Positions 1 to 9,981 of a stretch of DNA of 64,000 nt are shown here, piece after piece (position 1 is the first letter of the stretch; every line of letters begins with the position of its first letter). The stretch is from Agapanthus africanus (Eukaryota > Streptophyta > Magnoliopsida > Asparagales > Amaryllidaceae). The DNA is taken from assembly GCA_030015575.1 (NCBI GenBank), contig CM057349.1, forward strand, positions 259,651,077 through 259,715,076, written 5' to 3'. Position numbers and translations under genes: made by a program. Under the pieces are notes generated by a model. The model was not told where the DNA came from. It saw nothing but the letters and a program-made list of their open reading frames with translations, and did not search any database.

Positions 1-3000
1 ATATGGCATATAAGGGAAGTACACTAATATCATGTCAAAACTACTAGCTAACAATCTAAGTCAAGCAATTATATTCTCTAAAGTGTACGTGACATGGCAA
101 TTACCGATGAAGATGTGTGTGAGCCGGCAAGTAGGTTTACGTGGTACATACGCATCATTGGTAGTGGTGCTGGTGTCCTAACAGCATGATATCAATAATG
201 GAATATGCAGCAAAATAAATATGCGAGGCAGAGCGAACAGCAATAATGTCCGGGAGCTGAATACTAGACACAACGATAACTAATCTGCAATAATCTAATA
301 TAAGTCCTACAAATGGTGCCTTTTGAAATAACACGTATCATGGGGTTTTGAAAATAGGGGCTACGGTGTTTTTATGAAAAGATACGTCGTTTTTTGAAAT
401 ATCCGTAGATTCCTTGAGCTGTCTTTAAAAATGCCCACGATTCGTTAGTTTTGAAATAGGTAGGGTCTAATCTAATCTAACAACTACGCTAAACTATACG
501 GCTGAACTAACAAGCTGAACTACAGGTAAGGAAACCGCCTATCATCTGAGTCGATACATATACATACCTGTATATGTATAGTCGGTGATCCCGCCTCAAT
601 AATATCATATCCATAACCAGACATCCCAAGTCAAGAGTGCGGATCAATCATCAATATAGCTCGTACGTAAATCCGTCGTACGGCATCCCAAATCTAGGTA
701 CGGTTCAATATCACATTCATCATACTATTCACCTGGTATCCTCTTTATCAAATATCATGATCGGGGTACTGATCTACGTCTAGTACCATACTGATACCGC
801 CTACGTGTGCATGGACGTGTGTGAAACACTACGTCAAGGACCCGCTACAACGTCATGTCGTATCTAAGATACGAACCCTGCTATATCACCGATCTCACGG
901 CCTCAAATCAAATCTCATCGACTCAGCTCAATCCCAAGTATCATCATCAATCCGTATGTGACCACATAGTCCCATACCCATGTGAACACATAACTATATA
1001 GAATCCCATGAGCACATATCAATAGGAATGTATGCAAGTATGTATGTGTGTATGTGTGTGCAACACTACCCTAGGGTTCGCAACGCTAAAATAATCTAAC
1101 ACACCAATATCCATCCTAAGTATCGTTAATAATCCCAAATGACTTATAATAATTATTGGTGTGTATACACATCCGTATACACCACCACGGACTGCGGGGG
1201 TGCTATACGCCATCCACCCGACTTCTCCCCATAGATATAAATCTACTCACCTGGTCCTCGCTAGCCGGTGCCTACGTTGCCACGCGCTTGTTTGTCGCCT
1301 CGAAGTCCACATGGGGGTACCTACATATCATAACGCACCATATCTCATTAAAATCCGTCTCATAATCAAAACGACGCACGAATCCCACATAGGTCAAAAC
1401 CTATGGTTGCTTTTACAAATCAACCCAAAAACCCTCGACGTCGGCGTACAAACGCCAAACCATCGAGAAAACCCAAATACACTCATTTGCACATTCACGA
1501 ACACTAATTTTAATATAAACTAGGTTAAAACTCACAAAAACCCCAATTTCACTTAAAAAGTCATTTTTCCGAAAATCTAGCAAGCACAATTCGCCGTTTT
1601 TGTACAAAACACGATGTTTAAATGAATGTAGCGGCCAATATATTTATTAAATATCTTAAATAAGTCATAAAAACCATTTCCATAATTTAAACTCATAAAT
1701 TTGCATAATTTCCAAAATCCTAGTTTGCAAAATATCAAATTTAACACCCTTTAAAGCAAAATTCACAATTCATCAATTAAGCTTCGTTTTGCATGAACCA
1801 AAGTCATTAAACCACTCATTATAATAGTTATAATGACATGAACACTTAATTATATTTTAATCTAAGCATTTGATAATTTTTCAAAAACTCTAGTTAGCAA
1901 AAACAAAACTTAATTTAGACATTTCCATGCAACAATATGAAATTTAACTACTAAATTACTTTCTACAAATTCTAAGATGGTAAGCTACCCATCACAACCA
2001 TACACCAATTCACAATAACCTAACTTGCATTCAAACCCTTTTCTTGAATTCCAAAACGTGCAATTAAACTCACATATCCAAATAACACTTAAATAAATTA
2101 GCTTAAGAAATTAGTAACAATTTAAGCAACAAAAATGTTTAGAAATATACCCAAAAGCATATGAAGATCCACAAGCATCCATGGCACTCCAAAATGCTCT
2201 CTTTTCACAAGGATCCATGCTTGAAATGCTAAGGAATAATGGGTAAGTGTTGGATTTGGAAAAAGCTTTGAAATTGTATGGATTTTGAAGCTTTTTTATG
2301 GATTTTTGAAGCAAAATAGTGTGGATTTTGGGGGGGAAAGGGCTGCTGCTGTGGGGATCATTTTCGGCCAGAAGTGGGTGAGGGGAGAGAGAGGGAGGTG
2401 AGGAAAATGCAAGGGAGGAAAGTCAAGGTCAAGGTAAGGTCAAAGTCTAACTACTTTATGTATTTTCTAATCTTTTCTTTTATTTCTTTTCATTTCTTGT
2501 TTCCTTGAAAATCAAGTGGGGAAAAATATGGTGGGTACTGAATTCAGCCATGGGGAGGAGTAAGTGGGGGTGTGTGGGTATGGGTACGGGTGTGGGGTGA
2601 TGAAAAATGATAATACGATACCCCAAACATCCATTTACGCTAAAAAAAAGCCTTTTTTCCTCAATAATTTCTAAACCGTTTTGGCAAATCATTTCGTTCC
2701 AAAAACCACATGATAAATTTTTATTTAATGTTTTATGGTGCACAAAATTTGTTTCAACTCATTCGAATTTGTAATTTTCCCTAATTAAATGTATTAGTGA
2801 CGGCTTAAAATAATAATAAAATAATATTTTTTTTCAGAAAATTTGAAATTTCACCAGTGGCTCAATAAACACCAAATAATAGCAATTACATAGCTAGAAT
2901 ATGTATATTTAATTTTTATAATAAGATATTTGTATTTTGATTTTTTTTACAGAAAACCCTCTTATTTTACCGATTTTTCGAAATTTCACCGAAACGATTT

Positions 3001-3013
3001 TCAAAACGTTACA
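1..3013 (-). mobile_element. Ty3/gypsy (Tekay/Del-like) LTR, cut by window start
   Basis: Read on the minus strand the sequence begins TGTAACGTTTTG at 3013, a usual start for Tekay/Del LTRs. It runs parallel to the plus-strand LTR at 51151-55511. For example, 300-450 is the reverse complement of a relative of 53540-53680, and 1150-1330 matches 52560-52700 (the block with GTAGGTACCCCCACAT). About 1.3 kb of the LTR should lie left of the window. On this strand the internal region, if any, is also to the left, so it could be a 5' LTR or a solo LTR. Several short open frames of 60-120 codons lie here, but none resembles a protein and the matching frames are not kept in the homologous LTR. No gene is seen. 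Confidence 0.75.
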
Positions 3014-4243
3014 ACCGACCGGAATGATGTATGACATATCTTCAGGGCCAGTCGGGGTGACAGCGCCTGAGTTATGAGGATTTTACGTGTCGATACTAGA
3101 CATGGGTTTCATGAGGTTTCGAGTGTCGGTGTTTGACACTCAGGTTTTCCATGATTTCTACGTATCGTCGGTGGACATACGTGGTTGATATCCGCATACT
3201 TATATATATATATATAGGTATATGTTTCCATGATGTTTTGGGTGTCGATATTTGACACTCAGGTTCCATGAGACTTACAGGATGTGAGGGCCGATCTGAG
3301 GATGCGGTGCCTGAGGACGTTGGGATTTGATGTGTCAAGTGAAGGACACTGGGGATTTTTCCATGCTGATGATTTTGCATGATGTTTTATATTATATCAT
3401 CCCACAGTCAGGATTATGTTTATATGCATTGCTTCATGTAGCTGTAGTACCCTGATGATGTACCTTTACATCATTGATGCATATCCATATCGCCATATTT
3501 ATGCTATCAGATTACTTGTGCTAGATTTATCGCTATTCGTGCATACTTGCGATTACGGTATGATGTTAATTACTATTCACGAGTTGGAAACTCACCCCCG
3601 TTGTGCCACAGTGTTTTGTAGGACTTACCCTCTGAGTAGTCGCGGCAGGGCGTCTTATCATCTCTACTTTTGTAGATACCGCTACGTTTGGCTGTGAGGC
3701 CTTTGCTTTTAGGTGGGTTTGCGGTTATCTGTTTGTACTTTGTATATCTTTTGTTGGATCTAGTATTCTCCATCTACCACTTCTTGTATATGACTTAGAG
3801 ATGAGTTGTGAGGTTTCTGTGTTGTACTATTTGGTGACTTTGGGTGCCGTGCTCGTGGTAGCCGGTTATGTTGAAAAGTTTTACTTATTTATGCAGTTTT
3901 CCTTTATATTCTTCGCTTCGGCGTCGTATTTATATCTTGTGGTGGTTGTCTCCGCCGTTGGGCGTGATTTGCTCCTGTTTGGGATGCTTTATATATTATC
4001 TATGTTGTACCCGTTTTCGGGGCTAGTTTTTACAAAGGAGGTGCTGCCGAAATTTTTAAGAAAGAAAACTAGAGTTAGAGATTTTACTTGTGATTTTCCA
4101 AATGTTTTAAACTATTTTTTTCACCGTTTGATCCAGTTTTGGGTGGTTTAGATTTCTAGGTTTCGGCTTACTTAAGTTGCGTACGCTTGTAGACGTTACG
4201 TAGTTTAAGTACCGGTTACAGTCCAAATTTTTGGGTCGTAACA
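3014..4243 (+). mobile_element. 3' portion of a Tekay-like LTR
   Basis: This stretch aligns with the last 1.1 kb of the LTR ending at 55511. It shares the gccagtccgg-type repeats, the GTGTCGATACTTGACACT-like phrase, and the GTTGTACCC...TTTACAAAGGA block about 230 bp before the end. It ends at 4243 with GGGTCGTAACA, a plausible LTR terminus. The 5' part is missing because the minus-strand LTR to the left abuts it at 3013/3014. The open frame at 3801-4151 is hydrophobic and falls in ordinary LTR sequence, so I do not call it a gene. Confidence 0.65.
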
Positions 4244-4278
4244 CTATGATAATTTCCTTGAAGGCACTATAACCAACA

Positions 4279-4300
4279 ATCTCCCACTTGCACTTAAGGC
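4279..4300 (-). other. Polypurine tract of element J
   Basis: On the minus strand this reads GCAAGTGGGAGAT immediately before the LTR stub. It is the same tract found beside the LTRs of E, A, B and D, and it primes plus-strand DNA synthesis in Ty1/copia elements. Confidence 0.7.
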
Positions 4301-6031
4301 TAATTATTGCATTGTCGCATACTCACAGCCCGTGTGATACCGAACACCCAACTCCTCTACTAATCTGTCTCGCAAAGCTCGTTTATGAAACTATTGCGTT
4401 CGAGAAATAACCTCAGTGAGTGGATCCGCTCCAATGTTTCTTTCTTTATATCTCTATATCTCAACTTCGCGGAGAATAACCATCTTCCAAAATGAGCAAT
4501 ACCTGTCTTAGAATTTGTCTGGATATCTGATGGGACCCAGTTCACAAATGAACTCCAAATCCAACAAACTTCTTCGACTGTATCGTTCACTGAATTTAAT
4601 CAGTATCCTGCACCATGCCTTCCTCAGTATCCTCTTGGACCATCTGTCTAAGATACTGTCCCTCAAAAGAGGGAAAACTAAAACTCTGACAGTCACTCTG
4701 TCATCCAGGTCACCTTGGAAGCCTGGAATGATAACCGTCTCCCGAAGGAGGCTACCGTTACCATATCCCTAGAACATCCACTTATGTTCATTACTGTTTC
4801 CTAACGTTTCTTCAGGATTAGATTAATATATATATACTTATTGTATCTAGTGAAATAACAATATCTGGTGTGGTACCTGACATCACATGACTATCTCAAT
4901 TGTCTACGCAAGTGATATGCCAATCATGCAAATCCCTCTCCCTTTTAGTCTGAAAGACATCCTTTAGAGAGGGTGACTCCATCACCTGTAGGTACACCAC
5001 CATGCCAGGAGTATTCCATTCTAAAGAACCTTTAGAATAATGTCAAAGTACCCAGATTGGGACACTTCCTAAATCTACATCTAAAACCATAGATCTAGTA
5101 ACCAGAAACCCTGATATTATATCTATGTCCTATGTGGAGAAACAACTTTGTGACTACCACAGTATAACCGATCGTAGTATGGGAATTTTACTTCCTATGC
5201 ATGTCATCCAAATACCAGGACATCACACCCTACTACCTTCTTACCAGATCCATCTCGTATTCTGATGAAGTCAAAGCCTATGACTGTCACATCAAAAAAT
5301 AGATGATCTATCTCCGCCATACCTGCTTTAGTCTATAAATAAACATAAGCTACTTGTCCACTATGCTTCCGCTGCTCCCACTGACTATAACAACCCTCTG
5401 GCAGAGTCATATACGCATGCACTTCTAAATCTAGTTTAGAACGACGTTATACTCATACTCCTGCCGGGTCTCATATTCTAGAATAGCAGCAATGGAAAGT
5501 CTGGGTAAACAAGAACCTCCCTATCACCGTTTCTGAGAAGACCGAAGTACCTCTCGGGTGCCTGAGGTTACCCACCATATCTGCGGAGTGGCTAATGGAA
5601 TGTCAAAACCAATTGAATCTTTAGGTTCTATTAAATTTTCAGAAATCGTTTATGGTTCTGGAATCACTTCCAGTTCTACCATACTCCCACTAATGTTTTC
5701 AGAAAAGAATCCATTTTAGTAAAACTGGTGGCGAGTCAAGAACAACATAACTATTGATCTTCCAGATTGTAGAAAGTTAACCCTCGTCATAGCCCGGAAT
5801 AACCCACAAACTGCCATTACTGAAACGTGCCTTGAGTTTATCCGGATTCTGGTTTCAAGCATAAGCCGGACAACTCCATATACCTCAACATCGTCAAGAT
5901 ACGATCCATTCTATATACAATATAGAAACAGATGCACTAATTTAATTGTAACCAGATTCAAATCATGCAGCTGTCTCCAGTGGATGTCAACTAAGTGGAA
6001 TGAGGCCAAGCAGCATTACTCATCTTGGAGT

Positions 6032-6036
6032 GCATC
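6032..6036. repeat. Target-site duplication of element E, left copy
   Basis: GCATC directly precedes the left LTR and is repeated exactly at 16484-16488 after the right LTR. A 5-bp duplication is the usual product of Ty1/copia integrase. Confidence 0.92.
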
Positions 6037-6705
6037 TGTAAGTCCATGCTACCTCTCCCGGTACTTTCGGGAATGCGGAATTTGGTAAAAAAACGATTTT
6101 CTTAAAGATGGTAACATGGACCTAAAACCCGGATCTTGGTTAAACATCTATCTAACATCCTAACTATGAGTTTTAGCTACTCGGTTAGGGGGTTATACCT
6201 TGCTTGTCTTGAACTCCTTCGTCTTCAAAGCTCCGATGGTGGTCCGATGGCTTCTTCTCGTCGTCTCCATACGCCGAAGATAGATCCACCTGAAAGCTCC
6301 AACCTTTAGCTCCTTCTTCGTTCTTTGAAGAAACTAGTTCACTTGGTTTGCCAAACCTAGTGAACTAGAATGAGTAGAGAAGAAATAGAATGGGATTTTA
6401 TCTATGGTTCTTGATTCTCAACTCATGAGACAAGAGAACCATAGATCAAGAGAGGGAGCAAGAGGTTGAGGGTGAGAGCAAGAGGAGAGCTCAAGAACAA
6501 GAGAGAGAATGAGCAAGAAAGAATGAGGCTCTCTTTTGTCTTTCACCCTCTCATAATCCAAAGTGATCATAACTCATCATATCAAAAAAAGTCTTATGTG
6601 ATGGTTGAAGCAACCATAACCATATCATTTCATGCACTCATTTTACACAAATGAGCAAGTAAACAAAAGTCTTTGCCATGAAATGATGGCTATGGTTATC
6701 ATGAT

Positions 6706-6893
6706 GGTCAACTAGTCAAGCCTAGTCAACCGGTCAACAAGTCACAAAAGTCAACAAGTCAACAAAGTCAACAAGTCAACAAAAGTCAACAAAGTCAACA
6801 ACCATATCACCATAATACTTAATTAATATAATAGTTAATCACATATCATATTCTCATTAGGGTTGAGCAAAAAGTCAAATAGTCAACGGTCAA
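6706..6893 (-). promoter_or_regulatory. Cluster of W-box cores in the LTR
   Basis: About 13 copies of [A/G]GTCAA on the plus strand give TTGAC[T/C] on the sense strand of E. This is the core bound by plant WRKY factors. The copies arise from an irregular AGTCAACA repeat. The same tract lies in the 5' LTR near 14964-15160. It sits about 1.35-1.53 kb from the sense start of the LTR. Binding or stress response is inference; the motif density is what is seen. Confidence 0.5.
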
Positions 6894-6916
6894 CTGTCAA
6901 CAACCCTAATGAGAAT
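6850..6916. repeat. 16-bp perfect inverted repeat in the LTR
   Basis: ATTCTCATTAGGGTTG (6850-6865) and its exact reverse complement (6901-6916) enclose a 35-nt loop that holds W-box cores. The arrangement is conserved in the 5' LTR near 15116-15182. Confidence 0.8.
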
Positions 6917-7100
6917 CCACTGCCTCTGTCTCCCTGTCAACTGTGCATACACACCCGCATCCGCGTTCCGAGGAACACGAATGCAAACTGGATAAATCCA
7001 ATCCCATAAGGTACACTAGGATCTGGCTTAAACCAAAGCCCGCTAGTGTAAACTGTCCGGACACTGTACGCGCACAACTGCACGGATGTGACCGAACCCT

Positions 7101-7160
7101 GTCGCAAAACCATGCGACCTGTCGCAATACCATGCGACCTGTCGCAATACCATGCGACCT
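7101..7160. repeat. Three tandem 20-bp hairpin units
   Basis: Three head-to-tail copies of a 20-bp unit, each with GTCGCA and TGCGAC arms round an 8-nt centre. The first copy has one base change. The 5' LTR has only two copies (15368-15407), so one unit was gained or lost during or after insertion. Confidence 0.88.
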
Positions 7161-8236
7161 CTACTCTTTTGCCTAAAGGCGAAAAGCTTTCTGTGTGGGA
7201 CTCTAAAGACTCGACACTACGCTGGCAGTGCGTTTAACCACAGACCGCAAGCGGCACTAGCTGTGCGTAACGGTCCCCAGGTAGTGCCGACAAGAAGACC
7301 GACGAGGCGAAACCCATCTGAAATCCTACTGAGCCTGAGTGTGACATTCTCCGTACAGTCCGGTCTGTTCGTCTGATACATCGCATGGCGGGCCTAGGGG
7401 GCGGTAAACGTCAGTCCCCCAATAGCGGTACAAGTCGTGCCGGAGCGAAGCCCAAAACACCCTGAGATAACACTGGAAACCTACCAGTATATCTCGTTTG
7501 CCCTGGCCAGGGACTACTCGTGTAATGGCTCTCCTAGACATAGCGCGATGTCAACCCCCAATACCGGGAGAGACGAATCCTGTCTAACCGTCACTGCCTC
7601 CAAGTGCTTCGGGACTGCACCCAACCACTACCTGTTTGCACGACTCCTTTGAGCCGTGGTAGGGTAGTGATCAAAGTACAGTGGGAACACACTCGAGGCG
7701 GAATGACAGTGTCAAGTCAGCGGACTAAGCTGTACTCATGTCACCTGGGAACTGATAACTGACGATAGGTATAATACCAACTAGTCAGTTCCCGACGAGT
7801 CCTGTCCAGTGTACCCGTAACCTAACAAGCACCCGCATACTATCTCAAGTACGACGTACTGACGGCTGTGGGACAGACCGTCTCCCACACTGGGATGAGA
7901 AGCGCATGCGCTGGTCTACTCCGGAGTATCGATGCCCTGTCTCGATAGTCCTGCGACCAGGGACCTGCATAAGGATGTGCTTATAGATTACCCAGCCCCA
8001 CTAGTGTGACGGCCATCACATCGCTGGTAATCAAGCAAAGATCCTAAGGGCTCTACTAATGTGTATAGGCGATATACAAAAATAAACACATGTACACATT
8101 GAAGTAGAAACAAACCAAGTAGCATACTACTATTTTGAGCAAGATTGTATATACAAGGTGAATATCCCAAGCATCCATTAAGTAATATACAAACCAGTAT
8201 GATACAGTAATGGCCTCTAGGGCATATACACTAACA

Positions 8237-8250
8237 ATCTCCCACTTGCA
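8237..8250 (-). other. Polypurine tract of element E
   Basis: The sense strand reads TGCAAGTGGGAGAT between the pol stop codon (TAG, 8251-8253) and the 3' LTR. The coding region therefore runs to within 14 nt of the LTR. Confidence 0.88.
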
Positions 8251-9981
8251 CTAAGGCCATGTACTTGCGTATCGAAGACCTATCATCTCGATCAGCCGCT
8301 CGAACTGAGTCTGGGGCAGGGCCTTGGTGAATGGATCTGCAGTGTTATCTTCTGAAGCGACTCTCCGAACCTCGATCTCCTGGCGATCCACGATCTCCCT
8401 GATCAGGTGATACCGCCTCAAGATGTGCCTGGATCTCTGATGGGACCTGGGTTCCTTCGCTAAAGCTATAGCCCCGTTGTTGTCGCAATACAGAGGTATT
8501 GGATCAACAATGGACGGAACCACCTGAAGTTCTTTCAAGAACTTCCTCATCCAGACAGCTTCTTTTGCGGCATCAGATGCAGCGATGTATTCCGCTTCTA
8601 TCGTCGAGTCTGCAACGGTTTCCTGTTTGGAACTCTTCCAACACACCGCCCCTCCATTGATGGTAAAGACAAAACCCGACATGGACTTGGAATCATCCTT
8701 GTCACTCTGGAAGCTGGAGTCAGCAAAGGCCTCGATCTGGAGGTCTTTTCCGCCATACACCAAGAACATCTCCTTAGTTCTTCTCAGGTACTTGAGAATG
8801 TTCTTTACTGCTATCCAGTGTTTCTCCCCAGGGTTTGACTGATACCGGCTTACCACACGCAGTGCATAAGCTACATCCGGTCTGGTACACAACATCGCAT
8901 ACATTATAGAGCCTACCGCAGAAGCGTAGGGTATAATAGACATGCGATCCCTCTCCAAATCAGTCTTGGGAGACATCTCTTTAGAGAGGGTGATCCCGTG
9001 ACAAGCCGGTAGGTTACCGCGCTTGGAATCTTCCATACTGAATCTCTTCAGTATGGTGTCGATGTACCTGGACTGTGAAAGTCCTAATATCCTCTTGGAT
9101 CTGTCACGGTAGATCCGGATACCCAGAATGTACGAGGCATCACCCAGGTCTTTCATGGAGAACCTGTGTGACAAGAACCCCTTGACAGATTGTAGCATAG
9201 GAATGTCATTTCCTATTAAGAGAATGTCATCCACGTATAAAACGAGGAATACTACAGTTCTCGCTACAAATCTACTATAGATGCATGGTTCATCTGGATT
9301 TTTGATAAAGCCAAATTCTTTGACCGTCTCATCAAAGCAGATGTTCCAACTCCGCGATGCCTGCTTTAGTCCATAGATGGACTTAAGCAACTTGCACACC
9401 TTTCCGCTGCTCCCACTCTGAATGAAACCCTCTGGTTGGTCCATATAGACACACTCCTCTAAATTTCCATTTAGAAAAGCTGTCTTTACGTCCATTTGCC
9501 AGATCTCATAATCGTGGAAGGCAGCAATGGCAAGAAGGATCCGAATGGATTTCAGCATGGCTACTGGAGAAAAGGTTTCGTCATAGTCCAAGCCAGGTCT
9601 TTGACGAAAACCCTTTGCTACCAGCCTAGCTTTATAGGTCTCAACCTGTCCATCTACACCAATCTTCCTTTTGAAGATCCACTTGCATCCTACGGATTTT
9701 ACCCCGTCTGGAGCAATGTCCAACGTCCATACCTTGTTGGTGTACATGGACTCCATTTCGGTCCGCATTGCATCCAGCCATTTCACTGAGTCAACGCTCT
9801 GAACGGCCTGCTGGAAGCTAGTAGGCTCATCATAATCTATGATGCAATCCTCTCTATCCCCGTCTATGAGAAAACCGTAGTATCTCTCGGGCGGATGAGA
9901 CTGCCTACTACTCCTGCGGAGTGGCGCAGGAATGTCCTGTTCTGTTGAACCCTCTGGTTCCACTAAGCTTTCAGTAACAGT
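8251..9981 (-). CDS. Copia Pol, C-terminal part: reverse transcriptase and RNase H (after in-frame UAG)
   Basis: This is the continuation, in the same frame, of the gag-pol frame that starts at 12201; it is separated from it only by the UAG at 9982-9984. In the whole frame (stop counted as residue 740) the RT shows the YVDD catalytic motif at 989-992, preceded by WIFKRKIGVDG, ARLVAKGFRQRPGLDY and SIYGLKQASRSWN. RNase H follows, with ADSS at about 1160-1163, EAEYIA and a DNNGAI motif, all acidic residues present. The enzymes copy genomic RNA in the virus-like particle and remove the RNA template. No ATG lies near the start, and the first codons after the UAG (TVTESLVEPEG) belong to the integrase-RT linker. 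It is full length for the lineage, so it could be made only by readthrough, if at all. Confidence 0.93.
   Translation of the reverse strand, partial: TVTESLVEPEGSTEQDIPAPLRRSSRQSHPPERYYGFLIDGDREDCIIDYDEPTSFQQAVQSVDSVKWLDAMRTEMESMYTNKVWTLDIAPDGVKSVGCKWIFKRKIGVDGQVETYKARLVAKGFRQRPGLDYDETFSPVAMLKSIRILLAIAAFHDYEIWQMDVKTAFLNGNLEECVYMDQPEGFIQSGSSGKVCKLLKSIYGLKQASRSWNICFDETVKEFGFIKNPDEPCIYSRFVARTVVFLVLYVDDILLIGNDIPMLQSVKGFLSHRFSMKDLGDASYILGIRIYRDRSKRILGLSQSRYIDTILKRFSMEDSKRGNLPACHGITLSKEMSPKTDLERDRMSIIPYASAVGSIMYAMLCTRPDVAYALRVVSRYQSNPGEKHWIAVKNILKYLRRTKEMFLVYGGKDLQIEAFADSSFQSDKDDSKSMSGFVFTINGGAVCWKSSKQETVADSTIEAEYIAASDAAKEAVWMRKFLKELQVVPSIVDPIPLYCDNNGAIALAKEPRSHQRSRHILRRYHLIREIVDRQEIEVRRVASEDNTADPFTKALPQTQFERLIEMIGLRYASTWP

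Larger units (their letters stand above)
4244..6036 (-). pseudogene. Degenerate Ty1/copia element J, 3' half (LTR stub, PPT, RNase H, RT, part of integrase)
   Basis: A 35-bp LTR stub (4244-4278, ending ACCAACA) is followed by a polypurine tract and then by minus-strand sequence that tracks the pol region of element E. Examples are the cctcagtgagtggatccgct block near 4410 (E near 8310) and the serine-rich linker between integrase and RT near 5540. The reading frames are destroyed by many indels. At 6036 the remnant is interrupted by element E within the integrase region (agcagcattactcat, matching E near 10350). It resumes at 16489. This is the oldest recognisable copia copy here. Confidence 0.7.
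6037..8236 (-). repeat. 3' LTR of element E (2200 bp)
   Basis: Bounded by TGTAAGTCC at 6037 and ACTAACA at 8236 on the plus strand, so TG...CA in either direction. It matches 14295-16483 almost throughout. The differences in length are one extra 20-bp unit here (7101-7160) and 9 bp fewer in the GTCAACA-rich tract near 6745. It contains a W-box-rich tract, a 16-bp inverted repeat and a 20-bp tandem repeat, listed separately. Short open frames inside occur identically in both LTRs and are not genes. Confidence 0.92.

Noticed and set aside
3801-4151. Open frame for a hydrophobic 116-residue protein
   Set aside because: It lies in a gypsy LTR fragment; the homologous part of LTR H has a different frame, and no family motif is visible.
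6701-6810. CRISPR-like or satellite array of AGTCAACA
   Set aside because: Irregular 8-9-bp repeats without spacers in a plant LTR; better described as a W-box-rich microsatellite.
7152-7652. Frames shared exactly between the two E LTRs, suggesting a conserved small protein
   Set aside because: They are identical only because the LTRs are young copies; they overlap on both strands and show no motif.
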